From Roseateles sp. SL47 (GTDB lineage Bacteria > Pseudomonadota > Gammaproteobacteria > Burkholderiales > Burkholderiaceae_C), in the NCBI RefSeq assembly GCF_026625885.1, contig NZ_CP113068.1, forward strand, positions 868,001-932,000: a stretch of DNA of 64,000 nucleotides, in the 5' to 3' direction. Position 1 is the first letter of the stretch, and the number at the start of each line of letters is the position of its first letter. Made by a program: the position numbers and the translations under genes. Positions 17,068 to 24,392 of the stretch are shown here, piece by piece. The notes beneath the pieces are model-generated. The model did not search any database. It was given only the letters and a program-made list of their open reading frames with translations, and was not told the DNA's origin.

Positions 17068-17304
17068 ATGAACCAGAAAGATCCGCACTGGCTAACAGTC
17101 AGCGACTCGTTCCAAGTCGGAGCACCTTCGGGAAATGAGTTCATTCAAGAACTCACATTTCAAGAAGTCCTCAGCGTCTCCGGAGGGCCACAGATCATCA
17201 ACGATGGTGGCACCATGAACTTCAGAGAACTTACCGCCAGCGAGATCCTCGGCGTAGCTGGTGGTCCTCAAATCACGAACGACGGCGTCACGCCGCCTCC
17301 ATGA
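17068..17304 (+). CDS. Double-glycine peptide precursor C with two leader-core units
   Basis: 78 residues from ATG 17068 (GGGAGAGAAG just upstream; an ATG at 17029 lies inside the promoter and is rejected). First unit: FIQELTFQEVLSVSGG (GG 39-40), then PQIINDGGTMN. Second unit: FRELTASEILGVAGG (GG 65-66), then terminal PQITNDGVTPPP. Homologous to precursor A at the leader but with an extra unit at the C-terminus, showing that units are gained or lost within genes. Confidence 0.86.
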   Translation: MNQKDPHWLTVSDSFQVGAPSGNEFIQELTFQEVLSVSGGPQIINDGGTMNFRELTASEILGVAGGPQITNDGVTPPP

Positions 17305-17496
17305 ACCTGCCCGGTCCAGCGCAGCCTGACCCACCTTTCGCTCCTTCTGGGCGTACGGGGATGCCCTTAAATCCGCAAAAGGTGCCTGAGACTGTGTCTT
17401 CATCGGGCCGCAGTTGAGCTGGCAGAACCAACGCTGGCTTGTGATTTGGCCTTGCCCCCTCTCCCTGACTTACAGACCTATTCAATGGAGGACAGC

Positions 17497-17661
17497 ATGG
17501 ACGACGAAGCATCCAAAGTCCCTGAGATGGAGCCCGCTCCGGCACCGAAGTACATCGTGACGGAACTCTCCCAGACCGAACTAGCGGAAATTGCTGGCGG
17601 CCCCCAGATCATCAACGATGGCCTGTTGCCTCCACCACCGGCAGTTGCGAACTTTGCCTGA
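17497..17661 (+). CDS. Double-glycine peptide precursor D
   Basis: 54 residues starting at ATG 17497, preceded by a perfect GGAGG 5 nt upstream. In-frame ATGs at 17485 and 17446 are less well placed. Leader: a Pro/Glu-rich start (MDDEASKVPEMEPAPAPKYI) and VTELSQTELAEIAGG (GG 34-35), then core PQIINDGLLPPPPAVANFA. It is the most divergent family member and has a single unit. The 192-nt gap upstream shows no second copy of the GTGTTAACAC promoter, so it is probably read from the unit 2 promoter. Confidence 0.84.
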   Translation: MDDEASKVPEMEPAPAPKYIVTELSQTELAEIAGGPQIINDGLLPPPPAVANFA

Positions 17662-17749
17662 AGGTTTCCCGCTCTTGCTTGGATACAGCATGCCTCGTAG
17701 ATGGGCCCTTCTGTACTCAAGCTGAGCGGACATGAAATTGAAGGCTATC

Positions 17750-17772
17750 GGCTTACCTCAATGAGGTAAGCC
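17750..17772. repeat. Perfect inverted repeat before precursor E
   Basis: GGCTTACCTC (17750-17759), AAT, GAGGTAAGCC (17763-17772): a 10-bp perfect stem with a 3-nt loop and no T-tract. It lies 45 nt before the precursor E start and is absent from copy B. It could be an operator, an RNA processing or stability stem, or an insertion scar. Confidence 0.6.
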
Positions 17773-17817
17773 CAACCTAGCGCACAGAGGTCGCCACCTC
17801 CAAACCGTACCCACGCC

Positions 17818-18042
17818 ATGGAAAACAGTAACGTTCCCCCTCAATCACAAAGTGCTTTGCCGATTGCCAGAGAAGCTGGGCTGCGCGCACTTCATAAGGA
17901 CAAGCTCATTGCGGTTTCCGGAGGGCCTCAGATCATCAACGACGGCGCAACGATCGGGATTCAGGAACTGACGTCCGAAGAACTGCTTGGTGTGTCCGGT
18001 GGCCCCCAGATACAAAATGACGATGTGATACCGCCCAGCTGA
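17818..18042 (+). CDS. Double-glycine peptide precursor E with two leader-core units
   Basis: 74 residues, near-identical to precursor B. LRALHKDKLIAVSGG is followed by PQIINDGATIG, then IQELTSEELLGVSGG and terminal PQIQNDDVIPPS. Differences from B cluster in the first 30 residues and at the core end (QIQ for QVQ, IPPS for VPLG), so the two cores are close variants. It lies directly upstream of the exporter gene, separated by the terminator at 18168. Confidence 0.86.
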   Translation: MENSNVPPQSQSALPIAREAGLRALHKDKLIAVSGGPQIINDGATIGIQELTSEELLGVSGGPQIQNDDVIPPS

Positions 18043-18167
18043 GCTTCGCGTCACTGCTTCCATTCTGTAGGCACGATCGTCAGGAAAGCCAGAAGCAGCG
18101 ACGTGCTCTTTAGGGGGGCGTTTCTCTCGCCTTTTTCCGTTTTGGCTTTCATGATGCCCCGGCCCTA

Positions 18168-18191
18168 GGGTCGCGTTCTCGCGACCCTTTT
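18168..18191 (+). terminator. Hairpin terminator between precursor E and the exporter
   Basis: GGGTCGCG (18168-18175), TTCT, CGCGACCC (18180-18187), then TTTTCC. It ends 53 nt before the exporter start. Exporter expression would depend on read-through or on a promoter in the short remaining gap, where none is obvious. Confidence 0.82.
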
Positions 18192-18243
18192 CCTTTTCCG
18201 CCCCCTCCGCATCCCTTCCCCGCCCACCCAAAGAGCCCCCCCG

Positions 18244-20400
18244 TTGAATCCCTTCGATTGGATGCGTGGCAAGCGCGCGCTGCCGATGTTTCACCAGTCC
18301 GAGGTCGCCGAATGTGGCCTCGCGTCGTTTGCCATGATCGCGGCCTATCACGGCCACCAGGTGGACCTCAACGGACTTCGCCAGCGCTACGCCCTCTCCC
18401 TCAAAGGCGCGACCCTGGCTGACATCGTCAAGATGGCCGACAGCCTGGACTTCGCCTGCCGCCCCCTGCGTCTGGAGCCAGAGCACCTCAATCAATTGCA
18501 GTTGCCCTGCATCCTGCATTGGGACATGAATCACTTTGTCGTCCTCCGCGAACTCCGCGGCGACACGGCCGTGATTCACGACCCCGCTCTGGGCATTCGC
18601 GAAATCTCTCCCCGCCAGATGTCCAAGAGCTTCAGCGGCGTCGCCCTGGAGCTCACCCCCACCAGCCATTTCAAGCCGGTGGAGGTCCGCATACGCGCAC
18701 GCCTGCGTGACCTGTGGACCCGCGTCCGAGGCTGGCAAGGGCCCCTGCTGCAGACGCTGGTGCTCTCCATCATGCTGCAGCTCTTTGCCATGGCGGCGCC
18801 GGCCTTCCTGCAGCTCGCCATGGACGACGCCGTTTCCCGCATGGACCAGCATTTCCTGCTCATCCTCGCCGTCGGGTTCGGCGTGATGTATGCGCTGCAA
18901 GCGCTCACTGAGGCTCTGCGCAGCCTCACCGTGCTGCAGCTCGGCCAGGCCATGAGCTTCCAGCTCACCGGCAATGTGCTTCGCCATCTGCTTCGCCTGC
19001 CGGCAGAGTTCTTCGAGAAACGCATCGTCGGCGACATCCTCTCCCGCATGGGTGCGATCCGCCCCATTCAGGAAGCTTTGACGCAATCCGTCGTCACCGC
19101 GTCCATTGACGGCGTCATGACGCTGGCCACCGCGGCCCTGTTACTCATCTACAGCCCCGCCCTCGGTGGCGTGGTGCTGGGGTCGATGCTGCTGTATGCA
19201 ATAGCGGTGCTCTGTGTCTATCCACTGCGCCGCCAGCGGGAGGAAGAGCAGCTGGTCGCGCAGGCCGAGGCGCAAACCTATCTGATCGAATCCATTCGCG
19301 CATCCAAGACGGTCAAGCTGTATGGGCGCGAGGCCCAGCGTGAAATGGTCTGGCGCAACTACTTCGCGCAGGTGGTCAACGCCACCATGGGCAGTGGCAA
19401 GGTGGAAGTGGCCACCTCATTCGCGCGCAGCCTGCTGTTCAACCTGCAATTGGTGGTCATCGTCTATCTGGGCGCCCAGCGCGTCATGTCCAATGAACTC
19501 AGCGCTGGCATGCTGTTCGCCATCCTGCTGTATCGCAATCAATTCGGCGACCGGGCGGAAGCCCTGATCCGGCAACTGGTGCAGTTCCGGCTGTTGCGTC
19601 TGCATATGGAGCGTTTGGCGGACATCGTCACCACACCCCGCGAGGCGGGCCTCGATGCGGCCGCTTCCCTGCCGGAGCGGGAGGTGAAGGGCGCCCTCAG
19701 TCTGCGCAATGTGGCCTTCCGCTATGCGCAGAATGAACCGCTGCTGTTGCAGGACATTTCGCTGGACATCGCTCCCGGCGATTACGTCGCCATCGTCGGC
19801 AGCTCCGGCGGCGGCAAGACTACGCTGCTCAAGCTGATGCTCAGCCTGCTGCCGCCCACACAGGGCGAAATTCTGGTGGACGGCATGCCGCTGCAGTCCT
19901 TCGGCATTCAGGCCTGGCGCCGCGCCATCGGCGTGGTGCAGCAGGATGACGGCCTGCTGATGGGCACCATCGCCGACAACATTGCGTTCTTCGACCCGCA
20001 GGTGGATATGAACCGCGTGGTGGAAAGCGCCAAGGCGGCCGCCGTGCATGACGAGATCCAGGCCATGCCGATGGGCTACCTGAGCATGGTGGGTGATATG
20101 GGCAGCACCCTCTCCGGCGGTCAACGCCAGCGGGTGCTGCTGGCCCGTGCGCTCTATCGCAAACCGGCGGTGCTGTTTCTTGATGAAGGGACGGCCAACC
20201 TGGACCCGCAGGCCGAGCGTCGCATCGCCGATCTGGTGCAGGACATGCCCATCACCCGCATCGTCGTGGCCCATCGGCCGGAGCTGGTGGACCGGGCCAC
20301 CCGCGTGTTTGAACTCAGCCGCGGGCGCTTGATCGAACGACGGTCACCGGAGGCCCCGTCCGCCCTGAGCCCCCCTGCCACCTCCGAGCAGCACGCCTGA
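18244..20400 (+). CDS. Peptidase-containing ABC exporter (C39 peptidase, CvaB/LagD-like)
   Basis: 718 residues. The N-terminal C39 peptidase has the active set Gln18, Cys24 (QSEVAECGLAS), His97 (HWDMNHFVVL) and Asp113 (HDPA), so it should cut after double-glycine leaders. Transmembrane segments lie at about 160-440. The ATPase has Walker A GSSGGGKTT (about 519), signature LSGGQRQR (about 623), Walker B VLFLDE and an H-loop VVAHRPE. The start is taken as TTG 18244 (MNPFDWMRGKR), and ATG 18262 is possible. The following HlyD-family gene starts 1 nt after its stop. Its natural substrates are presumably the five GG-leader peptides just upstream. Confidence 0.92.
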   Translation: MNPFDWMRGKRALPMFHQSEVAECGLASFAMIAAYHGHQVDLNGLRQRYALSLKGATLADIVKMADSLDFACRPLRLEPEHLNQLQLPCILHWDMNHFVVLRELRGDTAVIHDPALGIREISPRQMSKSFSGVALELTPTSHFKPVEVRIRARLRDLWTRVRGWQGPLLQTLVLSIMLQLFAMAAPAFLQLAMDDAVSRMDQHFLLILAVGFGVMYALQALTEALRSLTVLQLGQAMSFQLTGNVLRHLLRLPAEFFEKRIVGDILSRMGAIRPIQEALTQSVVTASIDGVMTLATAALLLIYSPALGGVVLGSMLLYAIAVLCVYPLRRQREEEQLVAQAEAQTYLIESIRASKTVKLYGREAQREMVWRNYFAQVVNATMGSGKVEVATSFARSLLFNLQLVVIVYLGAQRVMSNELSAGMLFAILLYRNQFGDRAEALIRQLVQFRLLRLHMERLADIVTTPREAGLDAAASLPEREVKGALSLRNVAFRYAQNEPLLLQDISLDIAPGDYVAIVGSSGGGKTTLLKLMLSLLPPTQGEILVDGMPLQSFGIQAWRRAIGVVQQDDGLLMGTIADNIAFFDPQVDMNRVVESAKAAAVHDEIQAMPMGYLSMVGDMGSTLSGGQRQRVLLARALYRKPAVLFLDEGTANLDPQAERRIADLVQDMPITRIVVAHRPELVDRATRVFELSRGRLIERRSPEAPSALSPPATSEQHA

Positions 20401-20401
20401 T

Positions 20402-21652
20402 ATGAGCACCAAGTCCCTGTTCCGCAAGGAGGCGATCGAGCATCGCGGGCAGCGCCTGCTGGGCGAGGTCATCCTGCAGGTGCCTGCGGGCGCCCGCTGG
20501 GTCACCGCCATGGTGGTGCTGGTGTTTGTGCTGGTGCTGGTGTTTCTCTTCTTCGGCACCTATGCCCGTCGCGAGACCGTGACCGGTTGGCTACGGCCGG
20601 AAGGCGGCGTCATTCGCGTCGAGGCCCAGGTGGATGGTGTGGTGGAACAGCTTCAGACGGCCGAGGGTGATTTGGTGAGCCGTGGGGCCCCCATTGCGTC
20701 GCTGCGGCTGGATGGCGAGTTGAGCCAGGGTCAGAGTCTTTCGACGCGGCTGCTGGCGGAACTGGGCCGTGAGCGGCAGCAGTTGGCGCAGCAGCGCGAG
20801 GCCATTCGCGCGCGCTATCAGCAGCGCGAGGCCCGGCTTCGCGAGGAAATCCGCAGCCTGGAGGCCGAGTTGGTGCAGTACCGACGGCAGATCGAAAATC
20901 TGGACCGCCGCGCAGCGCTCGCCCAACGGCAGGTGCAGGACCAGGCCGACCTCGCCAAGCAGGGCTATTTGTCTCGCCGCGATGCGGACAAGCTGGAGGA
21001 CGCCGTTCTGTCCATCACCGAGAGTCGGGAATCCGTCCGGCAGGACATGCTGGCGCGGGACACCACCCTGCGCAACACCCGGCACGAGCTCTCTGGTGTC
21101 GGCAGCGAGCGGGATGCCGCGTTGGCGGAGGTCGGTGAGAAGTTGGCCGCGCTGGAGCAGCGCGATGCCGAGGCCGCACGGCGCGGACGGGTCCAACTGG
21201 TGGCGCCAATCGCCGCAAGGGTGGGCAATGTCCGCGTGGAGCGGGGCGCGTCGGTGCGCGCCGGTGCCCTGGTGGCGGACCTGTTGCCTGTTGAAGGCAG
21301 CCTCCGTGTGGAGTTGTTTGCCCCCAGCCGCGCCGTCGGGTTCGTGAAGGCAGGTGACGAGGTCCGCTTGCGCTTTGATGCCTTCCCCTATCAAAAGTTC
21401 GGCATTGGTCGCGGACGAGTGATCAGCGTGTCACGTTCCGCCGTGGATCCCCGCGAACTGCCGATGGGTCAATCCGCCTCAGGGCCGGTCTACCGCGTGC
21501 TGGTGAGTCTGGATGAGGGTGTTCCCGGCCTGGAGGGGCGCCAGGACGTGCTGCGCGCCGGCATGACACTACAGGCGGACCTGGTGCTGGAGCAGCGCAG
21601 CGTTGTGGAATATCTGTTCTCGCCGGTGCTCGGCTTGGCCAAAAACAACTGA
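20402..21652 (+). CDS. HlyD/CvaA-family membrane fusion protein of the peptide exporter
   Basis: 416 residues: a cytoplasmic tail, one transmembrane helix (about 33-53), then a lipoyl-type half-motif (GGVIRVEAQVDGVVEQLQTA), a long coiled coil (about 105-235, rich in Gln/Arg/Glu), the second half-motif (IAARVGNVRVERGASVRAGA) and a beta-barrel. This is the CvaA/HlyD adaptor layout for type I secretion. It follows the C39 exporter by 1 nt and is certainly co-transcribed. No TolC-like outer-membrane partner is encoded nearby, so a housekeeping TolC would be used. Confidence 0.92.
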   Translation: MSTKSLFRKEAIEHRGQRLLGEVILQVPAGARWVTAMVVLVFVLVLVFLFFGTYARRETVTGWLRPEGGVIRVEAQVDGVVEQLQTAEGDLVSRGAPIASLRLDGELSQGQSLSTRLLAELGRERQQLAQQREAIRARYQQREARLREEIRSLEAELVQYRRQIENLDRRAALAQRQVQDQADLAKQGYLSRRDADKLEDAVLSITESRESVRQDMLARDTTLRNTRHELSGVGSERDAALAEVGEKLAALEQRDAEAARRGRVQLVAPIAARVGNVRVERGASVRAGALVADLLPVEGSLRVELFAPSRAVGFVKAGDEVRLRFDAFPYQKFGIGRGRVISVSRSAVDPRELPMGQSASGPVYRVLVSLDEGVPGLEGRQDVLRAGMTLQADLVLEQRSVVEYLFSPVLGLAKNN

Positions 21653-21745
21653 CGCACACTGCGCCGGCCGCCCCATGACCGATGCGGGACTTGCCCAGGG
21701 TCGCACAATCCGTCCATCCCCTCACGTGGAAAGACGGAGCCCCTG

Positions 21746-22261
21746 ATGCGACAGCTCAAAGCAGTCATGAGCAGCGCCCTGCTTGCAGCCTTCCTGGCCG
21801 CAGGCCTGGGCGGCTGCGCCACCCCACTCAAGGACGAACGCCTGCGCCCGGGTGTGAGCACCGGCGCCGACATGGTCCAGTATTACGGCCAGCCCAGCCG
21901 TATCTGGCCGGAAACCGATGGCGGGCGCACCCTGGAATACGCCACCCAGCCCTTCGGCCAGACCTGTTACATGGTGCGGCTGGATGCCCAAGACCACTTT
22001 GTCAGCGCCATCGACGCCCTGGCCCCCGCCCAGCGCGAGCGCGTGCAACCCGGCATGACGCCCGACCAGGTCACCCGGCTGCTCGGCCGGGAGCGCAGCC
22101 GCGTGTTTTTCAGCAACAGCCAGGAAGACGTCTGGGACTGGAACGTGCCGCCGGAGATGAACGGCTATCTGCTGCGTTTTAATGTTCATTTCAAGGAAGG
22201 CGTCGTGCTGCGCACCAGCTACAGCGTCGTTTATCCCGACAAACGATTCCTCTGGGACTGA
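21746..22261 (+). CDS. Small outer-membrane lipoprotein, BamE/SmpA-like fold
   Basis: 171 residues with a lipoprotein signal (MRQLKAVMSSALLAAFLAAG, then LGGC). The mature part has two repeats of the BamE/SmpA-type pattern: RPGVSTGADMVQYYGQPSRI and QPGMTPDQVTRLLGRERSRV, each followed by strands (TLEYA; DVWDW). Such proteins are usually outer-membrane assembly factors or undefined lipoproteins. The upstream region and signal-peptide codons are duplicated in decayed form at 15777-15897. Located 93 nt after the HlyD gene; a link to the peptide system is possible but unproven. Confidence 0.78.
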   Translation: MRQLKAVMSSALLAAFLAAGLGGCATPLKDERLRPGVSTGADMVQYYGQPSRIWPETDGGRTLEYATQPFGQTCYMVRLDAQDHFVSAIDALAPAQRERVQPGMTPDQVTRLLGRERSRVFFSNSQEDVWDWNVPPEMNGYLLRFNVHFKEGVVLRTSYSVVYPDKRFLWD

Positions 22262-22396
22262 GCCCCGCCGCCCCTGCCGTGCGGCTTGCGCTCCCCCACC
22301 ACCTGTGACGGATTGAGCGTCCATCCCCCGGAGGCAGGATCGAAGGTCGCACACGGTTCACTACACTTCCCCCTTGTTCGAGGGGGAAGAGACAAC

Positions 22397-24373
22397 ATGC
22401 GGAATCATTCGGCGGCACCGTCCACGCGGGCATTGGCCATGGTCATAGACGGCCTGCTGTGGGCAACAGGCAGCGCCGTGCTGATGTGGGTGTTTTATGG
22501 TGACCCGGTCAGCCGCTGGGATGACCTTCGCCCCGGCACTTTGGCCATCAACTGGCTGCTGCCGCTGGCCATGTGCGTGTTGTTCTGGTCCTGGCAGGGC
22601 GCCACGCCCGGCAAGTTGATCGCCGGCGTGAAGGTGGTGGATGCCCTCAGCGGCCGACGCCCCTCGCCCGTGCAGGCCGTGATCCGCTGGTTCGGCTACC
22701 TGATCTCCGCCCTGCCGCTGTTCGCCGGTTTCTGGTGGGCCAAGCTGGATGCCGAAGGCCGCACCTGGCATGACCGCCTCTCCCGCACCGCTGTGGAACG
22801 CAGCCGGCCGCTGCCGGCCAGCGGACGCGGCCTGCTGGCGGACTACGTGGTCACTCACTGGCGCGGTGAACAAAGCCTGGCGCAGAGTTTCTGGATCAAC
22901 AACGTCCTGCTGACCTTCCCGTTGATGGCGGCCCTCACCGGCCTCATGAGCTGGATCCAGATGAAGGGGGATGCGCTGCAGGCGGGCAGCATCGCCATGC
23001 TGATCGGCTGGCCGCTGATGCTGGCCATCGACACCTGGTGCGTGGTGGGTGCCTGGCGCGCCGTTCGCGGGTATCTGGACGCCAACGGATCCCTGTTGTG
23101 GGCCGCGATGGCCCGCTTGATCATGTTCCTGGGGGCGCTGCAGATCCTGGCCTCGCTGGGCATCGGTTTCATTCCGCAACTGCCTGAATTCTGGAAGATG
23201 GCGCGGGGCATCGACCCGATCGGTCAGGCCGAAATGAAGGTCAGCGAGGATGGTCACACCCTGCATTTCCAGGGCCCCATCGGCATGGGCGACGCGCGCC
23301 GCATGGGCAAGCTGCTGGAGACGGCACCCAACGTGAAGTCGTTTGAGCTGGCCTCGCCGGGCGGCCGTCTGGCCGAGGCGGAAGACATGGTGGTGCTGAT
23401 GCGCAAGCGCGGGGCCACCACCCGCGCGGTGGGTGACTGCCAAAGCGCCTGCACCCTGCTCTTCCTGGCCGGCGCCCAGCGCCAATTGATGCCGGGCGCA
23501 CAACTGGGCTTCCATCGCGCCTCCACCGGCACCTTCAATCCAGCGTTTGACGAGATCGCCAACCAGCATCTGGCCGAGACCTATCGCAAGATGGAGCTGC
23601 CGGAGGACTTCATCCAGCGCACGCTGAAGACCTCGTCCCGCAGCATGTGGTACCCCACCCCGGAGGATCTGGTGCGGCATCAACTGATCCAGGAGCCGCC
23701 CAAGACCTTGGATGTGGCCCTGCCCGACGGTCCCAAGCCGGGTGAGCCGGCGTCGCTCTCCGAATATCTGGCGGCCTTCAAGTCCAACCCGGTCTGGTAT
23801 CAACTGAACGAACGCTTCCCGGGTCTGCTGAACCGCGCGGCCACCCAGATGCGCACGGCACGGCTGGCCTTGGCCGGCACCGAGCAGGAGTCTGACGGCG
23901 CCCAGATGGCCGCACAGATGGCCATAACGGCGGAGGTGCGGCAGCTGGTGCTGTCCGGCTCGGCGGAATCGCGCCGTCGGTATCTGCAAGTGGTGCGGGG
24001 GCAGATGCGGGCGATGCAGGCCCTGGGTGCGGACACCTGCCAGGCATGGTTGGCCGGTTCTCCGGCCACCCGGCGTCTGATGCCCGCCGACGTGATGGCC
24101 TGGGAGACCAGCTGGCTGGCCAACGCTGCGCAGGAAGACCCGCCTTCCCGCACCCGGGCCGGCGAGGCCTCGCGGCTGGAGCTGGAGGTGGTGCACCGCA
24201 CGCTGGGCCCGCAGGCGCCGGGGTTGCTGTCGCACCTGTGGTCGGACGATGCCAGCGGCGACCCCGCCTCGGTGGTGAGCTGCGACCGTGCAGCGCAGTT
24301 GCTGGACCAAATTCAGCGCCTGAAGGTCGCGCCCCGCGAACTGGCGGAGCGGGTGGTGTTCCAGACCCGCTGA
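22397..24373 (+). CDS. RDD-domain membrane protein fused to a ClpP/crotonase-fold peptidase-like domain
   Basis: 658 residues from ATG 22397 (AGGGGGAAGAG upstream). Residues about 8-140 form an RDD domain (RALAMVIDGLLWATGSAVLM, ATPGKLIAGVKVVDA, RTWHDRLSRT). More transmembrane helices follow to about 270. The C-terminal half has a ClpP-like fold: FQGPIGMGDARRM, ASPGGRLAEAEDMVVLMRKR, GDCQSACTLLFLAG with candidate nucleophile Ser at about 348, and LGFHRAST with candidate His at about 373. These are the positions used by ClpP and SppA-like enzymes. A membrane-tethered peptidase is inferred; the substrate is unknown. Confidence 0.78.
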   Translation: MRNHSAAPSTRALAMVIDGLLWATGSAVLMWVFYGDPVSRWDDLRPGTLAINWLLPLAMCVLFWSWQGATPGKLIAGVKVVDALSGRRPSPVQAVIRWFGYLISALPLFAGFWWAKLDAEGRTWHDRLSRTAVERSRPLPASGRGLLADYVVTHWRGEQSLAQSFWINNVLLTFPLMAALTGLMSWIQMKGDALQAGSIAMLIGWPLMLAIDTWCVVGAWRAVRGYLDANGSLLWAAMARLIMFLGALQILASLGIGFIPQLPEFWKMARGIDPIGQAEMKVSEDGHTLHFQGPIGMGDARRMGKLLETAPNVKSFELASPGGRLAEAEDMVVLMRKRGATTRAVGDCQSACTLLFLAGAQRQLMPGAQLGFHRASTGTFNPAFDEIANQHLAETYRKMELPEDFIQRTLKTSSRSMWYPTPEDLVRHQLIQEPPKTLDVALPDGPKPGEPASLSEYLAAFKSNPVWYQLNERFPGLLNRAATQMRTARLALAGTEQESDGAQMAAQMAITAEVRQLVLSGSAESRRRYLQVVRGQMRAMQALGADTCQAWLAGSPATRRLMPADVMAWETSWLANAAQEDPPSRTRAGEASRLELEVVHRTLGPQAPGLLSHLWSDDASGDPASVVSCDRAAQLLDQIQRLKVAPRELAERVVFQTR

Positions 24374-24392
24374 GATGCGGGCGGCTCGCCGG

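Larger units (their letters stand above)
17818..18252 (+). repeat. Copy 2 of the ~430-bp direct repeat, ending at the exporter start
   Basis: Counterpart of 16315-16745. The repeat spans precursor E, the terminator and the first codons of the ABC exporter gene (TTGAATCCC). Because this copy is contiguous with an intact exporter, it is likely the parental arrangement and copy 1 the derived one. Confidence 0.8.

Noticed and set aside
15281..18042. Peptides as CRISPR, phage or selenoprotein-type repeats
   Set aside because: The repeats are coding, with conserved leader and GG sites, ribosome sites and promoters; there is no direct-repeat/spacer regularity.
16100..18042. Lanthipeptide, sactipeptide or lasso peptide precursors
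   Set aside because: The cores lack Cys, and no LanM, radical SAM, asparagine-synthetase-like or other modification gene is adjacent; only export genes are present.
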